NCBI GenBank assembly: GCA_012861695.1
Contig: JAAOOA010000026.1
Location: 22,252,001-22,316,000 of the forward strand
Source: Trematomus loennbergii
Lineage: Eukaryota > Chordata > Actinopteri > Perciformes > Nototheniidae
Length of the DNA stretch: 64,000 bases
Direction: 5' to 3'
Shown: piece by piece, positions 48,425 to 61,165 of the stretch
Numbering within the stretch: the first letter of the stretch is position 1
How the letters are laid out: each line of letters opens with the position of its first letter
Program-made: the position numbers and the translations under genes
Notes under the pieces: generated by a model
What the model was told of the DNA's origin: nothing
The model's database searches: none
What the model saw: only the letters and a program-made list of their open reading frames with translations

Positions 48425-49635
48425 CAAATCAAATCAAATCAAATCAAGTTTTATTTATAAAGCACATTTAAAAGCGATTTTTGGTCGAGCCAAAGTGCTG
48501 TACATGTAATAAAACACATTACTACAAAACACAATAAACGACAATAAATTACAACAGATATAACTTAAAAACAAAATAAGAATAAAACACACGGAATAGT
48601 CAGGAGTCGTGCTCCGCTCTAACTAGAAAGCCAGAGAGAAGAAGTGTGTTTTTAGTTTTGATTTAAAAACCCCTAGGGTCTGGGCCGACCTCACATGGAG
48701 GGGCAGAGTGTTCCAGAGCCTAGGGCCAGCTGCTGCGAAGGCTCGGTGCCCTCGGGTTTTGAGCCTGGTCTTGGGCACTACCAGCAGCAGCTGGTCAGCA
48801 GACCTTAAAGCTCTGGCTGGGGTGTAGCGCTGGAGCAGTTCAGTGATATAGGCCGGAGCCAGCCCATTTAGGGCTTTAAAAACAAATAAAAGGATTTTAA
48901 AATCAATTCTGAACCGAACTGGAAGCCAGTGTAATGAGGCCAGAATAGGGTGATGTGGTCACGCTTTTTGTGACCAGTCAGCAAACGTGCAGCAGCGTTT
49001 TGGACTAGCTGTAAGCGTTTGATTGAGGCCTGGTCCATACCCACATACAGAGCGTTACAATAGTCCAGTCTCGAGGTTACAAAGGCGTTAATAACCCTTT
49101 CTAAGTCATTAAAAGATAAATACGACTTGGTTTTGGCCAATAGTCTTATTTAAAAAAGCAGGATTTTACTACGGTGCTGACCTGCTTGTCAAATTTAAAA
49201 GTGCTGGTGAATGTCACTCCAAGGTTCATGACCGAGGGGAGGATGATTTTTTTTGATAGAGCACAGAATATCAACCGGAGAGGCTGGAGGTTGGGGTCCA
49301 AAAAAGATGACCTCGGTCTTGCTCTCGTTGAGGTTGAGGAAGTTTTTGCTCAGCCAGGATTTTATCTCTGCTAAGCAGTCCATCAGCTGCTGTAGTGAGT
49401 GTGTGACATTTGCTTTGAGAGGCAGATATATCTGTACATCGTCGGCGTAGCAGTGGAAGGGAATGTTATGTTTTGTGAGAATTGAACCTAGGGCAGTATG
49501 TACAGTAGAAAAAGGATGGGGCCCAGAATCGAGCCTTGGGGAACCCCACAGGTAAGAGGGGCTTTGGCAGAGGAGAAGGCACCTAGCTGTACCGAGAAGC
49601 TACGGTCTGTCAGGTAGGACCTACCAATCACATGT
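48425..49635 (-). mobile_element. L2-type LINE, 3' fragment of reverse transcriptase
   Basis: Read on the minus strand, recognisable reverse transcriptase blocks appear in order: [39 protein letters not shown] (catalytic YADD at 49449-49438), EIKSWLSKNFLNLNESKTEV, SRLDYCNALYVG, RLQLVQNAAARLLTG and a C-terminal FKALNGLAPAYITELL ... AAGPRLWNTLPLHVRS block. It ends with a TTTGATTTGATT tail at 48425-48447. Several frameshifts (for example around 48955 and 49140) break it. A dead 5'-truncated copy of the ORF2-type protein that copies LINE RNA into DNA. Confidence 0.9.
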
Positions 49636-49639
49636 TTCT

Positions 49640-51434
49640 GGTTATGTTACATTCATTTCTAGTGATGTTTGTGAACCTGCATCCCAGTACTTTGGTTATA
49701 AACATATGTTTTCAAGGCAAGAAGATCAAGCTACGTTGTTTGTTATTACATATTCGAAAAGGTCTATATGGTAGGTCCATATATTTTTGGCTAAAGCAGT
49801 GCAGTTCCCTACATGCGCCTGTGTAGTCTCTACTCTATTTGCGCCAGGGTGTGGCAGCAGAAAAGCCGCTTCGGGTATTTTTGTCTGTGAAAATGTATGC
49901 CTGTGCTCATGTTATGGTGCAACACTAATCTGACCAGACTCTAACACACTGCAGAAGTGTGTAGAGGAGAATCCATGAGAAAAGGACAAATAAGAAGAGA
50001 GCAACATCATAATAGTGAAGGACAGGAGAGGAAGTTCATGTTCTTTATAGTCCTTTAATACAATATGTTATGTATGTCTGTTGAGCATGGCCATAGGCAT
50101 TACATTGAATGACACACACAAACAGTTTACTTGGCTAGACTTCAATATAACGTAGCTGTTCTCTATAACACTACATTGGGGGTTCAAAGGTCAAACAAGA
50201 CCAAAGAATATATAGCCAAAAAAGTGGCTCTGCGAAGCTGTCCTCAAACGTCCTTTGGTAAATGTGATGAATGTGCATGTGAGTGACCTTGTAACATTGC
50301 GTCTGCAGTTTGTTTTGGGCAGTTAACCATAAGGTTCACTCTCTTGTAACAATAAGCCAAGCTCATGTCAAACACAGCCTCACTGTGGTGTCTGATACAG
50401 TATCATTGTGGCAAACACTACGTTAGCCACAGGTTACTATCTATTGTTCTCCAAACCTACAATATAAACTATAGTTGCCATTGTGGGAAAACCCCTTCTT
50501 TGTGTTCTCGCCAGTTCGGTGTGTTACAGACAACAGACCTACAGTAATTTGATTGTACAATAGCTTCTGCTTATTGAGGATGAATAGAATTACTGCCAGA
50601 TGGTAGAACATTTAAATATGCCATATTTAAAATGTTTGTCTGCTGTATGTCTGCACCAGCCACCAGACAAAATTGGTTTGGTTTCTCACCAATATGTATA
50701 AGTTCCATCCGTTGATTTTCCATATTTAATTTTTACCCCACAAAGGGACATTTCTTGACAACTATAAATGGTTCCAGATACATAGTGAAGGTTAGCATTG
50801 CAAGGGATCCTCGACAAAAAGTAATTGGATTGTTTCCATTGGATTTTGAAATATTGCAGAAAATAAGATATTTGGGAAACACACGTTTATGATACTTACA
50901 CGTTTGGTTCAGCAGGATAACCTCCACATAATAAGATCACTTTTCAGAGTGTGAATGCAATTGCCCGAATAAAAGTTCTTATTTTAGGCAATAAACAAAC
51001 TACATCCAGTTGCATGGCTGTGGATCAAGCTTTACGCTGATGACGTTTAGCACTCTTATTCAGTCACTTGTTAGCAACCATCATTTTTAAGTCACATTGC
51101 AGCTTCAGACATTCAGCAGTGGGGTATTTTCTGACATATTTACGTCATAAAACAACATGTATAATCTCTTAAACTTGTGTTAACCACAAATCTTAATTCT
51201 GCCACTAACCAAAAACACGTTCACAACATTGACTTCAAGACAAGGGAACTAGAAGTGTTAAAATGCCTTTTCTGGTTTTAGGACTCATCCCTACACCGCT
51301 CTATTGGAGACATTGCCCATACAATTTGGGACAAACAGTCATGCACCCCTCCAGAATGAATGTACATTAATATGTTTTCATATACAGGTTAATGATGTGT
51401 TTTTCTGTAAAATACACTCAGCCATAAAAGACTT
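49640..51434. other. Gene-free stretch
   Basis: No open frame with recognisable features and no complete element seen between the L2 fragment and the Ac-like MITE. Confidence 0.5.
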
Positions 51435-51867
51435 GTCCAAACTAGGGATGCCAGCGATTATTCGATTATTCGAATATTCGTTACAGTCTCTCCATAATCG
51501 AAGATTATTTTTAAAATTCGATTTTATTTATATATATTTTTTATTAATATTTATGTTTTTTTTTTTTTTCCTGGTTTGGTTTCAACCAAAATATAGACTA
51601 ATGCTAATAATAGTAATAGTATTAATAATTGTAAATGACCATTGATCACACCACAGTTTGCTTTACTGTAAACTTGGAGGAAGCCAGCAGCGCAGAGTGC
51701 AGACTGCTGCTGCAGCCTGCTACACACCGACCCCGCCCCCCCCCCCTCCCTCTCCGTCACACGTGCGATTGGGGGGGGGTGTGTGTCGAATAATCGATTA
51801 ATATTCGCCAGGGCTGTCCGATTTTCGATTTTGATCATGGTCAGTTTCTGGCATCCCTAGTCCAAAC
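51435..51867. mobile_element. Ac-like hAT MITE with perfect 8-bp duplication
   Basis: The element (51443-51859, 417 bp) begins TAGGGATGCCAG and ends CTGGCATCCCTA. GTCCAAAC flanks it on both sides. TAGGGATG termini plus an 8-bp duplication match the Activator branch of hAT. Subterminal ATTCGATTATTCGAATATTCG-like motifs recur at both ends. The interior holds T, C and G homopolymers and no transposase. Confidence 0.9.
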
Positions 51868-52589
51868 CAGAAAAAGAAAACACTACATCTTTCCAAACTC
51901 ATGTGCTTTCCCTAATTTGAAAGCTATGTATAGAGCCTATCCTCATTCACTGACTCTCCATTAACATTTGTTTCTCAAACCTCTTCAGTTTCTATTCCTA
52001 ATAGTGACCGTAAACCACTTTAATATTTACAGGACCATTTCCTACCAGCCCCTAACCCCACTAATTCATTAATTTCTAATAAACATAGTTTATATGGATA
52101 TCTGCAGTAAAGCTGACCACAAAGAGGTAGTAAATGTGTATTTTTCCTCTGGCAAATGTGATGCTGAGAAATATAATGGCAAAAGCATCCCAGCCAATAC
52201 AGTGTGAGATCAGAGTCCAGAAATCACAAGCGTCTCATTGTGGTATCTAGCAGCTTTCTTATTTTGTTTTCATGGTCAACCACTGAAGAACTTTCAGTGT
52301 GTGGCAAGTCCTCACTACAAGTTGAACAGTATTAATTGCAAAGCTGTTTACAAATGGTTAGGTACAATATACTGTAGGAGTCTACACAAACACACACATA
52401 TTGTTTTACATTTACATCTAGACCAACTAATTTTAAACTGCAAATGACCAAAACATGTTTTTTGGACATGTGTAAATAGATCTGGCCAACACACCACACA
52501 CACACACCATCCAATGATTAAGCCTACCAGCCATATTTAAAACCGTTTAGAAAAGGCTGCCAGCAAACCTACGGAGAAAACACATGTCG

Positions 52590-52890
52590 GCTGCTTGTAT
52601 CTGCAATCTTGTTTCTTTTTGCTCATGACCCATTCTTCATGACCATAGGTGAACGTAGGAATGAAGATAGACCAGTAGATTGAGAGATGTACCTTCTGGT
52701 TGAACGCTTTCTCCATCACACGTGCGGTAAAGCTAATGCAACACTATTCCTGTTGCACCAATTCTCCGGCATAATTCATGCTCTATTGTCCCTTTACTCA
52801 AGACCAAGATCCCAAAATACCTGAACTCCCGTACTTGGGGAAAGACACTACTTGAAGTAGACAGACCATTGGTTTCCTGCTGAGAACAAT
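52590..52890 (-). mobile_element. Decayed LINE reverse transcriptase fragment
   Basis: Minus-strand pieces in different frames read EFRYFGILVLSKGTIEHELC, RRIGATGIVLH, FNQKVHLSIYWSIFIP and TFTYGHEEWVM. The order (FKYLG ... RRIGAA ... KLSIYRSIYVPTLTYGHELWVM) is that of the C-terminal part of a fish non-LTR reverse transcriptase. Stops and frame changes make it non-functional. Confidence 0.75.
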
Positions 52891-53650
52891 AGCCTCAGAT
52901 TTAATATGGGCATCTTCAAAAGTTGCTTATTTACGCATTTGGCAGAAAAAGCTAATTCACGCGTTCACATGTAATCCTGTTCATGATCACTGATGTTGAT
53001 GGAAGTCCTACATTCAGTGTCTTCAGCTATGTTTTGGTCTCTACAATGTCCAGAGGGCAATGTCACTCTTTAGCTGCTTAATGCTGTACTATGATCCCTA
53101 GCAAGTAGCTACATGTGTGTCTGCTGTTTGCTGCTGGGCAGATAATGTACATTGGGCATATCAGAGCTTTTTCAATAGAAACAAATGCCTGCTGTGGTTC
53201 AAAAACGTCCTTAAGTTCACTCAGTATCTTAAGAATCGACAGTCCTAAAGCACACTTTCACCCATTTCTTATCTGGAGAGACAGTTTGGTGTTGAACTTC
53301 TCTCTGTCGCTGCAATTTCCCTATAAATCAACGCATTTGTCAGACCTGTTACAGCTGTTAGCCGTGTGGCCACCTCAGCACACAGACAGAAAGGTGGAGA
53401 ATTCAGAACAAAAGCTCAGCAGCAGCTGTGACCCAGACTTCAGAAACCAAAGTGAGTGGGCTGAGCTTCCCGTTTGTTTACATCTTTCAGTCAATTCCTA
53501 GAAGTAGAGGCTCAGAAAAGAGCTGGGCCCTGCCTTTATATCATGACCAAGTGATGTGGTGCTTCATGTCTGAGACAAGGAGAGAAAGATGCACACTTTG
53601 AGACAGGGGGTTTTCTTTCTTTATACATCATTTTGAGTCTTACAGATGTT

Positions 53651-53891
53651 GCATTACATTACATTACATGTTACTTGTTAGACGCTTTTATCCAAAGCGA
53701 CTTACATACTCAATACTGTGGGCAATCCCCACAGGAGCAATTTGGGGTGAAGTGTCTTGCCCAGGGACACAACAACATGCTGACTGCAGTGGGTTTGAAC
53801 CTGTGACCCCCTGATCCGAACACCAAGAAGGAAGTACATTTCCTTCTTGGTGTTCGGATCAGGGGGTCACAGGTTCAAACCCACTGCAGTC
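53651..53891 (-). mobile_element. tRNA-type SINE with inverted terminal duplication
   Basis: On the minus strand, AGGTTCAAACCC resembles a pol III B box. GTGTCCCTGGGCAAGACACT and CAAATTGCTCCTGTGGGG follow, then the tail AAGTCGCTTTGGATAAAAGC and (ATGTA)n. This is a fish tRNA-derived SINE/LINE-tail structure. Its head region is duplicated in inverted orientation as a perfect 52-bp hairpin (53782-53833 / 53840-53891). Confidence 0.7.
53782..53891. repeat. Perfect inverted repeat, 52-bp arms, 6-nt loop
   Basis: The left arm 53782-53833 starts GACTGCAGTGGGTTTGAACC and ends AACACCAAGAAGGAA. The right arm 53840-53891 is its exact complement, and the loop is GTACAT. I found no mismatch across 52 base pairs. 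Confidence 0.95.
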
Positions 53892-56032
53892 TTTGTCTTT
53901 CAAATCCACATTAATATAAAAATGTTTAAATAAGGCTAACCCAAAAATCCCTCCGCCAGAGCATGGGAATGAAGTCCCGGCAAAATCATGGTTTGTTATT
54001 CTGCCTTAAAATCAATAGTACAATATCAGCAAATGAACTTAAACCTACAGTGTTTTCATGTTCCTTCCATTCTTGATGCCCTCATTGCTTTTGCCCCATA
54101 AACATGTGACTGTGTTGAAGATGACTGGCTGTTTTCTTTCTAATATTATCCCTCAGACAAACTCACACAACTACTTTGACACTGTGCTGAGCTAGTGATT
54201 CTATTGTTAACTTTACAAGCTCCTAAACCCTCTGTAACCTTCTCTCTGTCTGTCAGCCGCATCTTCATTCAAAGCTATTAAACCCCCACGCAGAGAGACA
54301 TCAGACACATGTATACACGCACATCTTTATAACTGCTACTAGTGGTTACAGTTTCAATGTGGACAAATGTGTGAACTTGATTAAGGTCTTATAAAGTTTT
54401 CCTGAAATAAACGTTATGGCCTGATAGCAAACAAAACATGCTAGGGAAGCTCAGGGGCAAATTGGTGATTTATTGATTTCCACCATGTCAGTGGGCTGCA
54501 GCATAAATGATATTTGAAAGTGTAATGCATGAGAATCAGTTGATTGTTACCAATAATGATCCACATTATAATCTGGACATGCAGAAGAGGTTAAAATGCT
54601 CACAAAACATTGGAAAAGTAATTTCACTGTCTTGTTTCTGTTCAGTACCTCTACTGATCCCTTATTGTTAACTGTATGCTTCTCCTCACTTGTCGCTCCT
54701 GCCAGTGTATTACAAATAATTCAGTCATTTAGTTCATTTCACTTTGCAGATAGATAGATGGGGTTAGTAAACCTACATAGTTTGTGTTGCAATCCTGGGG
54801 CTGCAGTTCCTCTCTGACTTCCATCACTGTCTCTCTTTCTCTCTGCCGTCCAGTATCTCCCTTACCAAAGCTGCAGCTTGGACTGATATCTTTTCATTAT
54901 ATCTGTGTCAGCCAAATCACACGGGTGTTTGCTGTCCCCCTCTAGTTTGTCCAAACAAAAGCATTTTACTCTGGTTCAGCAGTGTGAAAAACGAAAGAGG
55001 GGCTTCCACATGGCAGACCAGGCCTTTGTGCGTCATCAGGCCAAATTTAAGCAAGCTTAGCGTTGGTGACGTGAAGAATGCAATCATGATGGTTTGTTTA
55101 TAGCATAACAATGTATTTTCCCTTAACAGGATTATTATTCTAATTCTCATGGAAGTTTGTTCTTATTTCTGCAATATTCCAAATATATGTAAAAATCTAT
55201 TAATTTTTGTTGAAGGACCCCTTGCAATGCTAACTTCCAGCTCTACAGTACCTACAAAAACTGGAAATGCAAGATAACTGTTTTCATAACAATTGTTTTC
55301 CCCATACTTTAAAATTATTATATAATCAATTTGGATCCTTGGGGTTAGGGTTAGGGTTAGGGTACCCAGTGGTGTCCCAGTTAGAGTACCCTTTAATTTG
55401 GACGCTTTGTGTCTTGTTGTACACAATGCAAGGAGAACATTTGACCAAGAAATGTAGTTACTTATGAAGCGTTTGGAAAAGTTCAGTAAGGAGTCAGACC
55501 TTGTGTGAGAGAAATCACACGCAAGAAACTTTAATAGATTTGATTGTCCTTGATGTGACTCAGTTGTTCTTTTGCCTGTTAGGACCGTTCAGGCCGGTCA
55601 TGTTTCCCCTCTTAATGTGAAACACACTCTCACTGTCAGCCATGTTTTAAATCCTGACTCTAATACTAAATTGTTTTCTAGTTTAAGTAATTGTTTCACA
55701 AAATTACATTTTGTATTTGTTCTGCATTAGATTGTTCCAGATATTCAAATCAGTCAAATGTGTCCGCATACTCCCCAAAAAAAGAATACAACATTTTTTG
55801 AGAAGAACAGGAGAAACATCATCACTGTCTCAAAGGTTGAAAGTTCACCGCATGTGTAATAATACAAGGGACTTGAAGTGGTGTGTGTGTGGGCAGCTGT
55901 GTAGTCAATGACACATGACAGCAGACTCATCCTACTTCATGAGTCTGTGTACAAAAATATGCACTGTAAATATCCCATTTATTGTGGCCAAAATAAGATG
56001 TCTGTCTTTGTACCAGCTTGCGAGCATATTAA
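53892..56032. other. Gene-free stretch
   Basis: A TTAGGG triplet occurs at 55345-55362. No gene, complete element or splice-bounded exon identified. Confidence 0.5.
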
Positions 56033-56072
56033 GTGTGTGTGTGTGTGGTGTGTGGTGGTGGTGTGTGTGTGG

Positions 56073-56103
<31 letters not shown>

Positions 56104-56437
56104 TGTCTGTGTGTCTGTGTGCAGGTAGGTTTCACGGAAGTGTATTTATGTCTGTGGTGTTGTGTCTTTTTTTAATGCGAGACATGACATTCTCTGCATG
56201 ATTATTTTATGATTTTGTTTTGTTTCATATTTGGTCGCAAAAATAATTGAATAAGACCAAGCTAACGGATCAAATATATTTAAACTAAATTAATGCAACA
56301 CAATTACTCAGACATTTATGAATATATCCATGTATGTTTAAAATATCTTCCCTTAAAATGATATGTGTGGTTTGGTGAAATAACTTTTCATGTCAATCGT
56401 TAGAGTTTGCTTTGAAATGGGAGATAAACAGTAACAC
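56033..56437 (+). repeat. Inverted repeat arm A (0.4 kb) with GT array
   Basis: A GT array (56033-56121) is followed by unique-looking sequence through GTAACAC at 56431-56437. The whole block reappears in reverse complement at 62177-62678, including CATGACATTCTCTGCATGAT and TTTGGTGAAATAACTTTTCA. Confidence 0.88.
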
Positions 56438-56734
56438 AGGAATTAATTGAAGGTGGGCTATGACATACCACTTTCAGCCAGAAAAATTCTTATGTTTTGA
56501 AAGTGTTCAGTGGAAGATCTTTGAGATGATGGAGCTCTTCAGGGCGTTTACTATGTCAGTAAGTTGTCTGTGGAAATATCCGCTCATTGTCTGATTTCAC
56601 TTAATACATTTTGGTCAGTCTCCTTGGTACTTAAGTTAAAGTAGTTAGGGTTACACTACCTTTAAGGATTCCTTCCAAAAATGTCTGAACAACAGAGACA
56701 CACATTTGGACTCTAAATCATCTATATAATAATA

Positions 56735-57168
56735 ATAATAATCCTTATATTTATTATAGCGCTTTATCAATGACTCAAAGCGCTACACATTACACATACA
56801 GATCATACATGTAATGGTCTACTGTGGACAATACCCACAGGAGCAAGTTCAGTGAAGTGTCTTGCCCAAGGACACAACAGCTTTACAGACGCAGCGGCGG
56901 CGGGTTGACCCCTTGATCTGATAATCATTGCACAGCACACTGCGCCACACCGGCCATCTTCACACCTCTAAGTCATCGAGGCGCTTTTACAAGTACACAT
57001 TAATATCATACATGTACTGGGGACAATACCCACAGGAGCAAATTCGGGTGAAGTGTCTTGCCCAAGGACACAACGGCCTGACGCAGTGGCGGCGGAGCGG
57101 GTTTCGAACTGGAGTTCCCCAACGCCCCCTTGATCTGATGATCAGACGCACAGACCTGCGCCACTCAT
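56735..57168 (-). mobile_element. Two tandem tRNA-derived SINE copies
   Basis: On the minus strand the second block has a good pol III A box (TGGCGCAGGTCTG, 57163-57151) and B box (AGTTCGAAACC, 57110-57100), then GTTGTGTCCTTGGGCAAGAC and CCTGTGGGTATTGTCC. The first block (to about 56950) repeats the A box (TGGCGCAGTGTG) and the same body. These are fish tRNA-derived SINEs, decayed and tandemly placed. Confidence 0.75.
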
Positions 57169-57189
57169 CTGTAAAAAACTCACCACAAG

Positions 57190-57415
57190 AAATACCCAGC
57201 ATAAGATCAGCCTGTATGCAGAGGACGTTCTACTTTATTTCCATAATCTCTCTGTGCTCTGGATGGATCCCGTATTTAAGAATCAACAGTTACCATAGAA
57301 TATTACAGTTGGTCTATATCAACTTCAAGCTACTTCTCAAAACACCTTCAATATTGGATGAATCTACAAATCCCTCAAAGGAAGGATGACTTCAACAAAA
57401 AGACCATACTACCAA
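57190..57415 (+). mobile_element. L1-like reverse transcriptase remnant
   Basis: The translation KISLYAEDVLLYFHNLS at about 57203-57253 resembles the L1 catalytic block KISLFADDVLLY, with YADD changed to YAED. The rest is degenerate. A SINE/LINE-type tail (GTAAGTCGCTTTGTAAAGTG) follows near 57450. Confidence 0.55.
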
Positions 57416-57499
57416 TGAGAAATGGTATTCATGGTTGAATGCAATATTGTAAGTCGCTTTGTAAAGTGTCAGTTAAATTAAATGTGATGTAATAATAAA

Positions 57500-60400
57500 T
57501 TCCCTATTTCTCCTCTCAGAATTACTGTACCAATTTCCTGTCTACTGTTGAGCCTGTTCTGGTAAATGACTGTAAAACCACTGTTTCAGTTGAGAATGAC
57601 TCATCTGCACCCCCACTCGCCCAGACTGGTCTCTGTACTGTCCCTTGGTTTTGGAGGTTTTATACATTTTTGGATTTGTTATAAATGCATCAATGACATT
57701 GAGGAGATTGAGGAACACACTTGCATGCTATGTAATTTCCCACTGACCATTATGACTGCGCTGAAATGTGCCTTCGGAAACCAGTCAGCAAATTTCTAAC
57801 AAAATGACAAAAAATACTTTGATGTGATATGTTAAACTTGCAATGTTGTATAAAACAAACAAACCGCAACAAAAAAGTTTATTTGGGATTCAATCTGCAC
57901 CTTAGAAGGCAATTTCAGAAAAATCCGTTTAACTCACTCATAAGATTTCCGTGAAAAATATCCATTTTCAAAATATATATGTTTACGAAGATGTATGTAA
58001 TGTTAATTCAGCCTTCAACCTCATCAGAATCGTTTAATTACTGGAAAAACACTATGACAGAGCCAAGTTTAAGTCATTTCTAAAGCCAAAAGTTGAATAA
58101 ATGAACCTTCAGTTACACTTTCAATTCATGTGAGCATATGTAGCAAACTATAATTATACGAGAACACTAAATACTTCTTGCATTTAAGGAATACATGATC
58201 TTAAACCAGTTATAGATTTGTTTACATGTGTATAACTGTGTTTTTTGTTACATGCACTTTTCTATGTCCATGTACTGTATGTGTAGATGGGCAAATGTAA
58301 GCATATGTTTTGCTTAAACATGGCCTTCCTGTGCATGTGTGAACATGTCATTACATGTTTACGCACGTGTGTTTCGGCTCTAATTTGAAACAAGTTCTTC
58401 TACATCTGAACTAACATGGTCGTCTTCAACCTTCAGTAATTACAGAGCACCAGGCAGAGGGCGCTGGCACTCCCAGTCCACCGGCCCCAGCCAAGAGGCC
58501 CTGTTTCTGGGGAGGAGGAAGTGACCTTAAATGGGCACTCCTCTTGAAATGTGGCCCGATTCCTGCTTCTGTGGTACTCTAAAGCTGCTGAACTACATCA
58601 ACCTTAATGTGGTCAACACTGAGAGTGATAGTATGTAATCTGTTTTGAAAATATGCTTTTCCGGAAACCAAGAATGCTCGATGAATGCTGGAGTAAAAGA
58701 GAAAGAGGATGGAGGAGGGTTGCCAAGCTCTGCATTTGCAGGATAATGTCATGACCTTATTTGGGAATCTATAGACAAATAGTTGCATTTTGTATCTAAT
58801 GTGGTGCTGATAATCATGGTCCTCAGAGGATGAGTTCCTTTAATCACACATATATAAACAGCGACACATATGCTTAATGTCTGCAATCTATAGTCGCAAG
58901 TAAACCTAATTTGCACGTTTTTGGACTGTGATGGGAAATACTTTATTTGGATGTGAACAGATAGATATTTTGACAAAGATGAATATATTGCTATTTTATT
59001 TATTTGTATGTCTTTACTTGACCTACTGTAACACCCTAGACCAAAATAGCACAAATATGACTGCTTGGTATTGACAGTAATTTAACTGTAATGTTTTTTA
59101 CAGTATGTGGCTGCCCCATTACGCTTTTGGGGGTTTCCTTCCCGGTATTGTGTCACAACAGACTGCTCAACTAACCAATCAGAGCAGACTGGACTCTGGT
59201 TTCAGACAGAGGGTGAAAAGAGACGCTGCAGACAGGCAGTATGAGAAAAAGAGAGCTTTTTGAACATTAAAACGTGGAAACACCAGAGAATACACGCTCA
59301 GGAAAAGTCTAGCCACTGGTCACTAAGCGTTTCTGATAATGTGAACAATATGAAAAGCCATGATCTAAGCTAGCAATGGTTTAAGCATTATAAGTGAAGA
59401 CGCACAGTGCATAACACTGAGTTAAAGTTAGATTTGTTTTTCCGTCTAAACTTTCCAAAATCTCAAACCTGGCAGCAGGTCAGGTTAGCTAACACGGCAT
59501 GAGTGGACATAAACAAGGTCAACGTTTCCACTCCAAACTAGAATCAACAGTATGAGAAGAGAGAGAGAAAAGAGGAGGGAAAGAGGGGGGAAAGATGGTG
59601 TTGGAGAAACAAAGGACAAGTTTTGTGCAGATGATGACATGTTTTCCATTGATTGGAAACCCTCACCTTTGTTCATGTGAGTGGGCGGTTATAATCCTCT
59701 GAGTGGTGAGCAGAGGTTTGGGTCAGACTCGTGGGAAGATGTTCTGTATAAACATTTTGATTAAGACGTCACCTACTGTAATGTTATTGCTTGTTATTTT
59801 TATAAAATTGCAGGAAATCACGTGATTTTAAAGTCATTATTACGTATGTCTGCATTATGTTTTCAAATGCAGTTAAGTCAAAGGCTAAAATAACTTTGCT
59901 TGAATTCTATTTTAAACTCCACAAGTCATTCTGTGGACGTAGGTGTGAATCTGTGTATTCTGCGAAAAAACTGTGTAACAAATATGAACAAAAGCTAATG
60001 GTACTTACAAGGTCTGTCCAGGAAGATATTACAATTGTGGTGTGAGGAAATTCAAAGCACAAAGACAATCTACAGAAGTAGCAAAAATAATGTCTTATAA
60101 GGCTATACATAAACCCCAACAGTAGGCTTTCAACTTGTAATTTGAAATCCTGACAATAAGCATTTGACTTGAACACATAGAGAAATTGAAAAGTGTCCCT
60201 GTTTGGCTTGATGACGTAAACATACAGTCTAATTTATAGCTGTAAGCTATATTTCTGTACATTGTCTGTCTCTGATTCATTTCTACTTTACAGATTTAGG
60301 GCTTCATCTACTGTATGCTAGTGTATTTGGTGGTGATGACATGCAGCACTTACACTGATACCTCAAATTCCTCTTAAGGAACCAGAGCTCCTTTAATGTT

Positions 60401-60980
60401 GCCTGCAGGGGTTGAGAATATTTAGCAGAGAAAGAGGTAGCTATAAATACTCTTTAATGTCAGGTCTGAGTCGGGACCTGTGAACAGCCAGAGGAGGGTT
60501 TGGGTGGAGGCCCACACATCTGTCAGCTACTGCGTACGTGTGTCTGGCTTAAGGACAAATGTCATTCAGGTTGAGGTAATTAATGTTGTTGTGTAAATCT
60601 AATCTGGATCCAAAAGGAAGATTAAAGCTTGTACAAACAAGATCTACCGTTATTAGGCATTCTTTCTCTGTAATTGACAATTAGGCCATTTTTCTTATTA
60701 ACCATGTATGCAGTGCAGTGATAGCTTTTTGAGGGATTAGCGTCCTGCTTAGTACCAGACAAAGCCATATTGTTTGCTGTAAATGTGGTTACAGAATAAA
60801 CTCAGCATGTAAAAGTTTCATGAGAGGAAACACTGTCTTTTCTTGGTAGTTTTTATTGTATTTTCCCATTTTATATGATGCTCTACTGGCTCCACAAAGC
60901 TACCAATTTAATTAGTGATGGCTTTTCTAGTTGGGCTTTGTTCCATTTCCTGACAAGTTTTAGCAAGGCTTGTAAAAACC
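57500..60980. other. Gene-free stretch
   Basis: Short frames only. A small GC-rich patch lies at 58445-58520 with a CTCF-like word. A C/T-rich repeat-like opening (GCCCCATTACGCTTTTGGGG) near 59111 recalls the 39868 repeat. Confidence 0.5.
58449..58466 (+). promoter_or_regulatory. CTCF-like motif
   Basis: GCAGAGGGCGCTGG matches the core of the vertebrate CTCF consensus (AG-R-K-GGC-R-S-Y), but the upstream CCA half is shifted. It sits in a small GC-rich island. Weak single-site evidence. Confidence 0.25.
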
Positions 60981-60984
60981 CGTT

Positions 60985-61165
60985 ACAGACTTTGCATCTA
61001 TTCAACAACCAGCTGTTGCTATTTTACTAGATGCTAAAAGAGCACTTGATAGGATAGAGTGGTTTTGCCTTTTCACTTACTGTCAAAGTTTGGGTTTTTT
61101 GAGGTACGAAATAAATTGGTCTAAGTAAGTGAGGTCAGCGCAGTGTATGGTGCCGCTGGAAATCT
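60985..61165 (+). mobile_element. L1-type reverse transcriptase remnant
   Basis: The text PAVAILLDAKRALDRIEW at about 61006-61060 resembles the L1 block 'LDAEKAFDRVEW'. Degenerate LFTLSKFGF and EVRNKLV pieces follow. Stops and frame changes show a dead fragment. Confidence 0.65.

Noticed and set aside
53115..53501. 128-codon frame ending near a GTGAGT-like donor (about 53451), possible first exon
   Set aside because: No partner acceptor or protein similarity recognised; a 5' untranslated exon remains possible but unsupported.
56928..57389. 153-codon plus-strand frame
   Set aside because: Crosses tRNA-derived SINE copies and an L1 remnant that is in another frame; not a gene.
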